Of a stretch of DNA of 19,040 bases, positions 14,337 to 19,040 are shown piece by piece (position 1 is the stretch's first letter; each line of letters opens with the position of its first letter). Location: NCBI GenBank assembly GCA_964626015.1, contig CAZVCC010000058.1:1-19040 (forward strand). Reading direction: 5' to 3'. Source of the DNA: CAIKZJ01 sp964626015. Lineage in GTDB: Bacteria > Bacteroidota > Ignavibacteria > Tepidaquicellales > Tepidaquicellaceae. A program made the position numbers and the translations under genes. The notes beneath the pieces were generated by a model, which saw nothing but the letters and a program-made list of their open reading frames with translations, had not been told where the DNA came from and searched no databases.

Positions 14337-16004
14337 TTATTTTCTGTAAAGTTCATAACCCGAAGTCTTCAAGATTAATTTATAGCTATCATCAATCAGC
14401 TGCTTTGAGTCAAAGTAATTGCTTCTGTTAATATAATCTTTTTCAACGATAATATTTACGTTATTCCCTATTCCATTAAGGACGGATTTTATACTATCCA
14501 GACCATTTTTTGAATCGAGAAAAGTAAAATCATATTTAGTATTAGTCCAGCCCAAATCGAGACCGTTAAAATAGAAACTGAACTGCGGATTATGTCTGTA
14601 GTTAGAGGCAACATAAATAAGCTTATTAAAACCGCTTTTTTCTATTTCCGATTTCACTTCCGTAATTTTAAAAGAGTTTTCCCAGAACGGGATTTTCACC
14701 GCATATAAAATATTAATAAAGAAAAGAAACCCGAGAATGAATGCATAGAACATCCGCGAAAGAGAATAGCTTCTTTTAACGTAGAAAAATATAACCACAG
14801 CCGAAAGTACAAACCAAGCTGCTGACAATGAAGCAACAAGGGGCAATGTGTTAGAATTAAGAGGGAATGACAGTTCAATCCTGAAATAATTCAGCACAGC
14901 CCAGAATATATTAAACGCAGTAACAATCAACAGAATAATTTTTTCCTTTAAGCCGAGGGAGTCCAGGACTTCAAGATAGTTACCGGCGATAAAGACACCG
15001 GGGGTAAGAATAAGCAGAATATAAACTTCGAGTTTTGTTTTAAAAAGCGTGATTATAATAAATCCAATAAGAAACCATACGAGAATGAACAATTCCTTTC
15101 CTGGAAGTCCGCGAAAAGATTTAAGTTTTCTGAAAGCTCCAAACAGTATTACCGCGCCGAAAGGCAGGATTGTGAGCAAGTAACTTATATGATAAATATA
15201 ACCGGAGCCCTTTGTGTTATGTTCAACTCCAAACAAGGCACGCTCATAAATGTGATAGAAGAAGAAATAGTTAAAGAACTCCCAGCCGTACTTTACGAAC
15301 ATATAGATATGCCAGGGTGCTGCGATGGCAATACCTACGGCGGTTAAGATAATCAGATGTTTTATTGAATACTTCATTTTATCTTTTGACAGAATAAACC
15401 ACAAAAAGACTGCCATAGGAATAAAGAAGCCAACAAGAATTTTAATCATGAGGCAGAGTCCGAAAACGATACCGCTGTAGTAGTTATATTTATTTTCACC
15501 TGTATCGAGAAATTTCAGAACGAACCAGAATGACAGGAGAATCAGGAATGTATAAGGGATATCGAACTGAAAGCGTTTTGAAAAAATATTAAATATAAGA
15601 TTACTGCAAAAAATAACAGCGGCAATAATACCCGCACGAGGAGAATAGACCTTTTTTCCGATAATCATGATAAGCCAAAGAGAAGCAAGACCAAAAATGA
15701 AGATGAGTCCTTTAAGAACGATGTTATTCATTCCAAATACTGTAGTAACCGCATAACCAATCCAGATTAACAGCGGAGGATGCGAACCAGAATAGAATTT
15801 TCCGACAGAGTGCTGGCTCTGATCGATGATATCACCTGATTCCTGAACAGAAAGCACGCGTGTTGCATACATACCTTCATCCCAAGGCTGGATATCGGTT
15901 GAGATAATAGAATGCAATTTAATAAGTACCAAAAAAATGACGAGGAAAAGATATACATACTTCATATTTTTTTCCCCGTCAAAATATTTTAAAATACTCG
16001 TCAT
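14337..16004 (-). CDS. GT39/ArnT-like membrane glycosyltransferase
   Basis: A 555-aa polytopic protein with about 11-13 hydrophobic segments and a soluble C-terminal part (from about residue 460). After the first membrane segment it carries QPWDEGMYATRVLS, the acidic D-E motif of the PMT/ArnT (GT-C) family, then GSHPPLLIWIGYAV. These enzymes take a sugar from a polyprenyl-phosphate donor and transfer it on the periplasmic side to lipid A, a glycan or a protein. Start choice is open: ATG16004 has no ribosome site, while ATG15965 (MKYVYLFLVIFL) has GGGGA 8 bp upstream and places the first membrane segment at the very N-terminus. It is the first of the seven glycan genes, 43 bp after a PorV-like gene. 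Confidence 0.82.
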   Translation of the reverse strand: MTSILKYFDGEKNMKYVYLFLVIFLVLIKLHSIISTDIQPWDEGMYATRVLSVQESGDIIDQSQHSVGKFYSGSHPPLLIWIGYAVTTVFGMNNIVLKGLIFIFGLASLWLIMIIGKKVYSPRAGIIAAVIFCSNLIFNIFSKRFQFDIPYTFLILLSFWFVLKFLDTGENKYNYYSGIVFGLCLMIKILVGFFIPMAVFLWFILSKDKMKYSIKHLIILTAVGIAIAAPWHIYMFVKYGWEFFNYFFFYHIYERALFGVEHNTKGSGYIYHISYLLTILPFGAVILFGAFRKLKSFRGLPGKELFILVWFLIGFIIITLFKTKLEVYILLILTPGVFIAGNYLEVLDSLGLKEKIILLIVTAFNIFWAVLNYFRIELSFPLNSNTLPLVASLSAAWFVLSAVVIFFYVKRSYSLSRMFYAFILGFLFFINILYAVKIPFWENSFKITEVKSEIEKSGFNKLIYVASNYRHNPQFSFYFNGLDLGWTNTKYDFTFLDSKNGLDSIKSVLNGIGNNVNIIVEKDYINRSNYFDSKQLIDDSYKLILKTSGYELYRK

Positions 16005-16047
16005 TTAGTCTTATTCTTCACGAAAGACACAAAACAATGTATAATGA

Positions 16048-16944
16048 TTAAAAATTATATCCGAGTGAAATCGAATTTCCTGAGCCGAACCCTGTTGAAT
16101 AAGGCTGGAAAGCATAATCGAGATATAAAGATTTGTATTTAAACCCAACGCCGGCGGTGAAGCCCTTGTTATCGTATCCGGACATATAACCAGCTCTAAG
16201 GAATACGAAATCCTTGTAGCCGCCTTCAGCACCAAAATGTCCGTGGAAAGTACCGCCGTCAAGAACCTTGTAACCATCAACAGCACCAGTAATACTTAGA
16301 TTATCCTTTTTATAATTATAACTTGCACCAAACCTGAGCGAGGTCGGCATTTTTGTTTCTGAATTTTTAAGAGCATTCATAGAGCCCACGTTCGACAGGA
16401 CAGCTGCGAAAGAGAAATTATTATAAATATAGTTCGCACCGAAATCCATACCGAAGCCGGAAGCTTCGTCTATATAAATCTTTTCGTACAGCAGTTTTCC
16501 AGTAATCCCCACTGCAAGATTATTATAAACCTCATAGCTTAAACTAATACCGCCTGAGAAGTTATCGGCATTGAATTTTTCGAGGGGTGCACCCGGGTTG
16601 TTACGCACTTCAATATCGCTGATAGTAGTCTTAAGAAGTCCCACACCGATACCGAATTTTTTAATTCTGAACTTAGCACCGACGTAGTTTGTGGTCATAT
16701 CGAGCATAGTTTTATTGAACATTGCAGTAACGTTACCGTTTTCGCTGGCATTCATACGCGCCGGATTGTAAATAAATGCGGTCCCGTCGTCAGAAAGCGA
16801 GCTAAAGGCTTCGCCCATAGCGATAGACCTTGCACCGATACCGAGTTTTAAGTAAGCCAGACCTGTGTTTGCAGCACCGTCATTCTGCGAAAATGCCGAA
16901 ACTGAAATAGCTAAAAATATTATTGATAAAATTATTCTTTTCAT
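16048..16944 (-). CDS. PorV/PorQ family outer-membrane protein
   Basis: A 298-aa predicted outer-membrane beta-barrel. The signal peptide MKRIILSIIFLAISVSAFSQ ends near SFSQ-NDG. After it comes LAYLKLGIGARSIAMGEAF, then DDGTAFIYNPARMN, the hallmark start of PorV/PorQ (UPF0164) proteins in the FCB group. The rest is a series of amphipathic strands ending in ISLGYNF, with a terminal Phe typical of barrel proteins. In type IX secretion, PorV shuttles cargo to the sortase complex. Whether this one does the same or is a different paralogue is not known. It lies 19 bp after a second, related gene. Confidence 0.85.
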   Translation of the reverse strand: MKRIILSIIFLAISVSAFSQNDGAANTGLAYLKLGIGARSIAMGEAFSSLSDDGTAFIYNPARMNASENGNVTAMFNKTMLDMTTNYVGAKFRIKKFGIGVGLLKTTISDIEVRNNPGAPLEKFNADNFSGGISLSYEVYNNLAVGITGKLLYEKIYIDEASGFGMDFGANYIYNNFSFAAVLSNVGSMNALKNSETKMPTSLRFGASYNYKKDNLSITGAVDGYKVLDGGTFHGHFGAEGGYKDFVFLRAGYMSGYDNKGFTAGVGFKYKSLYLDYAFQPYSTGFGSGNSISLGYNF

Positions 16945-16963
16945 TCTTTAAAATATAAAATGA

Positions 16964-17998
16964 TTATTTGAACTTAAATGCAATTCCTATATTCTGCATA
17001 GGTTTATGCGTATAGGGTTCGAACTGAAAGCTGTAGTCAACACCGAGAACAATATCCTTTGAGAAAGATTTTGATAGCGAAATACCTGCACCGGGTTTAA
17101 TATTACCCCAGAAGTCGTCTGAGTTCAAATCAAGTCTATCAACACCTGCGCGGACTTTCACGTATTCATTTATGTTTATTTCACCGCCGAACCTTATTGT
17201 GAAATTCATTTTTTGCTCGCTCTTTGTAACAAGACCAAGAGTATCTTTGACTTCAAACTTCGGATTTATGTACGTGCCGACACCAAGGGAAACAATACCG
17301 AGATTTTTTGGAAGGCTGTACGTAGCACCTGCATCAACGATTGTAGGGAATGGATTTTCAGTCACGGTACCATTAACAGAACCGTAAACTTCTGATGTTT
17401 CCCATTTATATTTTACGCCGAGGTCGCGGACAGCAAGACCGATACTTAAATCCTTTGCCGCAAGGTACGTAGCACCGAGGTCAATACCGACTCTTGAATT
17501 AGTAACATTTTCATAAAGTTTAGCAAGATAGAGCTTAAAGCCCATTCCTACTGATAGCTGCGGAGAGAGCATGAACCCCATACCAAGAAGGAGTTGATTT
17601 TCATAGGTGGAGAGCATACCGAGCGAACGGCCGTCGTTATCCCGTCCGTCAATATCCGAAACACCTGCATTAATCCATGACAGGCTGATACCTGCAGTCT
17701 GCTTACCGTTAGAAAGTCTGAACTGTTTTGCGAAAGAAACAAAATTCAATTTTCTATCGACAGACATGAAAGTATATCCGACGTTAACAATACCCTGCTG
17801 CTGAAAAACGCTCAGAGATGGATTGTAATAACCCGAGACATCGCCGAAAGCGTCGGAGACGAGAGCATTCCCCATTGAAAGACCGCGTGCACCAAAACCA
17901 AGCCTTGCAAAAGCGCCTGCATAGCTGCCAAGCTGAGCATTAGCAGTACCTGCAAAAACGAAGAGTAATATTAAATATATGTATTTTCTCATAATCAT
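16964..17998 (-). CDS. PorV/PorQ family outer-membrane protein, second paralogue
   Basis: A 344-aa predicted outer-membrane barrel. The signal peptide (about residues 3-22, KYIYLILLFVFAGTANA then QLGSY) is followed by AFARLGFGARGLSMGNALV, then DVSGYYNPSL, which parallels the N-terminus of the neighbouring paralogue. Alternating strands follow and the C-terminus is NIGIAFKFK. Two possible starts, ATG17998 and ATG17992 (MIMRK), differ by 2 aa. The pair probably arose by duplication but has diverged strongly. It lies 6 bp after the secreted FlgD-tail protein, so cargo and a possible transport partner are likely transcribed together. Confidence 0.84.
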   Translation of the reverse strand: MIMRKYIYLILLFVFAGTANAQLGSYAGAFARLGFGARGLSMGNALVSDAFGDVSGYYNPSLSVFQQQGIVNVGYTFMSVDRKLNFVSFAKQFRLSNGKQTAGISLSWINAGVSDIDGRDNDGRSLGMLSTYENQLLLGMGFMLSPQLSVGMGFKLYLAKLYENVTNSRVGIDLGATYLAAKDLSIGLAVRDLGVKYKWETSEVYGSVNGTVTENPFPTIVDAGATYSLPKNLGIVSLGVGTYINPKFEVKDTLGLVTKSEQKMNFTIRFGGEININEYVKVRAGVDRLDLNSDDFWGNIKPGAGISLSKSFSKDIVLGVDYSFQFEPYTHKPMQNIGIAFKFK

Positions 17999-18004
17999 AA
18001 AATT

Positions 18005-19040
18005 TTATTGCATCAAAATAATTTTGCCCCAGAGCGGAGTATCTTCGTCGATTTCAACTCTGTAGAAATAGACTCCGTTAGCAATAACGTATCCATCGTT
18101 ATTTTTCCCGTCCCAGATAGCGAACTGTTCGTTAGTACCGGTACGCGGAGCGTTCTGAATGACAGTCCGCACCGGATTCATACCGAAGTCAAAAATTTTG
18201 ATAGTAACTTTTGCACTTGCTTTCCCTGTCAGATAATAAATTCTTGTAACCTCAGTTGCCGGAGAGAAAGGATTCGGAGCGGCGTAGGTTTTTACGTCAG
18301 AACCCGCATCAATACATGCACTTGCACGGAAAATCTTCCATGGAGAAGCCCATGCAATACCAGTTTCACGAGTTCTAAGCAATCCGTCAGTTCCGCCGAT
18401 GTACAAAGAATCGCCCACATGATTTCCTGCATAGAAATTTGTAGCTTTACAAATATCTTTTGTGACGGGGTCAGCAATTAACGAAGGTTTAGACCAGTCG
18501 AAGACACCGAACCTTGCACGCCATAGACCTGCGTCAGTAAGGCCGTACACGGTTGAATCTTTAGAAAATATTCCATTCGGAGAAAAACCGTTTAAAGTAT
18601 AAGACCAGACCTGTCCCCTGCTTGAAGTAAAGCTCAATGCATTTACTTCATTGTTATCTTCAGCTCTGCGGGTTGCAGCCCAGATAATTTCCATAGTCCC
18701 GTATTTCTGGACATGCAGACTAACTACAAAGTTACCTGCAACTCTGTTTGTTCCGCTTCCGGAATTCTGATTAGTATATTTTCTCCAGCTGATTCCCCAG
18801 TCAGTAGAAATATTAATACCGTTCGCAGTACCGACAATAATAGTAGAATCGTTTACTGATTTAACCGAAAAAGCACGATGATTAAGATTATCACGCGGGT
18901 TTAAAGCGAATGTATATGTACCTCCGATATATATGCTATCGAGATTATCGGGAGGCAGAAGAACGCGTGTCCACGTTGCACCGTAATCGGTTGATTTGCG
19001 AAGACCGCCTGCAAAAGAAGTTATCCAGATAGTATAGTTA
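18005..19040 (-). CDS. Secreted BNR/sortilin-repeat protein with FlgD-like C-terminal tail (partial, 5' end beyond window)
   Basis: The frame is open to the right edge, so only the C-terminal 345 residues are seen; the internal ATG at 18694 is not the gene start. Beta-propeller-type repeats are visible as GGLRKSTDYGATWTRV and GINISTDWGISWRKY (S-x-D-x-G-x-x-W), with weaker ones after them. The last ~90 residues begin at YAAPNPFSPATE and run through KIFDFGMNPVRTV, IWDGKNNDGYVIANGVYFYRV to WGKIILMQ. This is the FlgD-Ig/type IX sorting-like tail found on secreted proteins of the FCB group. The protein is presumably exported and surface-bound or released. Its role cannot be told; sortilin-like propellers often occur in large surface proteins and glycosidase-like proteins. 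It is upstream of two PorV/PorQ-like genes. Confidence 0.85.
   Translation of the reverse strand, partial: NYTIWITSFAGGLRKSTDYGATWTRVLLPPDNLDSIYIGGTYTFALNPRDNLNHRAFSVKSVNDSTIIVGTANGINISTDWGISWRKYTNQNSGSGTNRVAGNFVVSLHVQKYGTMEIIWAATRRAEDNNEVNALSFTSSRGQVWSYTLNGFSPNGIFSKDSTVYGLTDAGLWRARFGVFDWSKPSLIADPVTKDICKATNFYAGNHVGDSLYIGGTDGLLRTRETGIAWASPWKIFRASACIDAGSDVKTYAAPNPFSPATEVTRIYYLTGKASAKVTIKIFDFGMNPVRTVIQNAPRTGTNEQFAIWDGKNNDGYVIANGVYFYRVEIDEDTPLWGKIILMQ

Noticed and set aside
18005..18694. A complete 229-aa gene starting at the ATG at 18694
   Set aside because: The same frame stays open upstream to the window edge and encodes further BNR-type repeats, so the gene is partial and the ATG is internal.
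1..19040. CRISPR array, phage genes or a complete insertion sequence with paired ends
   Set aside because: No regularly spaced direct repeats, phage structural genes or IS-type terminal repeats with target duplications were seen. The only mobile-type element is the RAYT with its palindromes.

Overview
The window looks like chromosomal DNA from an AT-rich Gram-negative bacterium of the Bacteroidota/Ignavibacteriota/Chlorobi (FCB) group, most likely Ignavibacteria-like. This is an inference from two PorV/PorQ-type outer-membrane proteins, a secreted protein with a FlgD-like C-terminal tail of the type IX secretion kind, mostly weak Shine-Dalgarno signals, and frequent TTG starts. No sequence search was run, so genus-level placement is not possible.

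Left part (1-4544, plus strand): a housekeeping run of tRNA-Leu(CAG), recJ, a YebC/PmpR-family gene, ruvC, ruvA and a type I inorganic pyrophosphatase. Genes are packed closely (ruvC and ruvA overlap by 4 bp). This is a DNA repair and recombination block with pyrophosphatase at its end.

Middle (4545-8239): between the convergent pyrophosphatase and dnaK genes sits a REP-associated tyrosine transposase (RAYT, HUH/Y1 family). It is bracketed by three copies of a palindrome with core TTCCCAAGC/GCTTGGGAA, one on its 3' side in inverted orientation and two on its 5' side. Next, on the minus strand, are dnaK and a small heat-shock protein gene (hsp20), with a terminator-like hairpin between them. 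Upstream of hsp20 is a 496-bp non-coding region. It holds a sigma-54-like -24/-12 motif, eight TGACA/TGTCA half-sites (including four TTGTSACAA-type sites), a helically phased array of CTAATTAG-type sites, and a strong intrinsic terminator for the next operon.

Right part (8240-19040, minus strand): transcription runs from the right edge leftward. It begins with a partial secreted BNR/sortilin-repeat protein with a FlgD-like tail and two PorV/PorQ-like proteins. Seven tightly packed genes for a surface glycan or glycolipid follow: a GT39/ArnT-like membrane glycosyltransferase, a GNAT/FemAB-like acyltransferase, an ArnA-like SDR decarboxylase/epimerase, an ArnA/Fmt-like formyltransferase, a metal-dependent amidohydrolase, a GT-B glycosyltransferase and a Wzx-like flippase. 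The four genes from the SDR to the flippase are chained by 4-8 bp stop/start overlaps. A reasonable reading is that the operon makes an N-acylated (perhaps N-formylated) sugar, assembles it on a lipid carrier, flips it, and transfers it outside. The operon ends at the hairpin terminator at 8103-8137.

The most interesting points are the RAYT/REP locus, the unusual regulatory region of hsp20-dnaK, and the glycan cassette with a split ArnA-like pair and an amidohydrolase next to type IX secretion-type genes.
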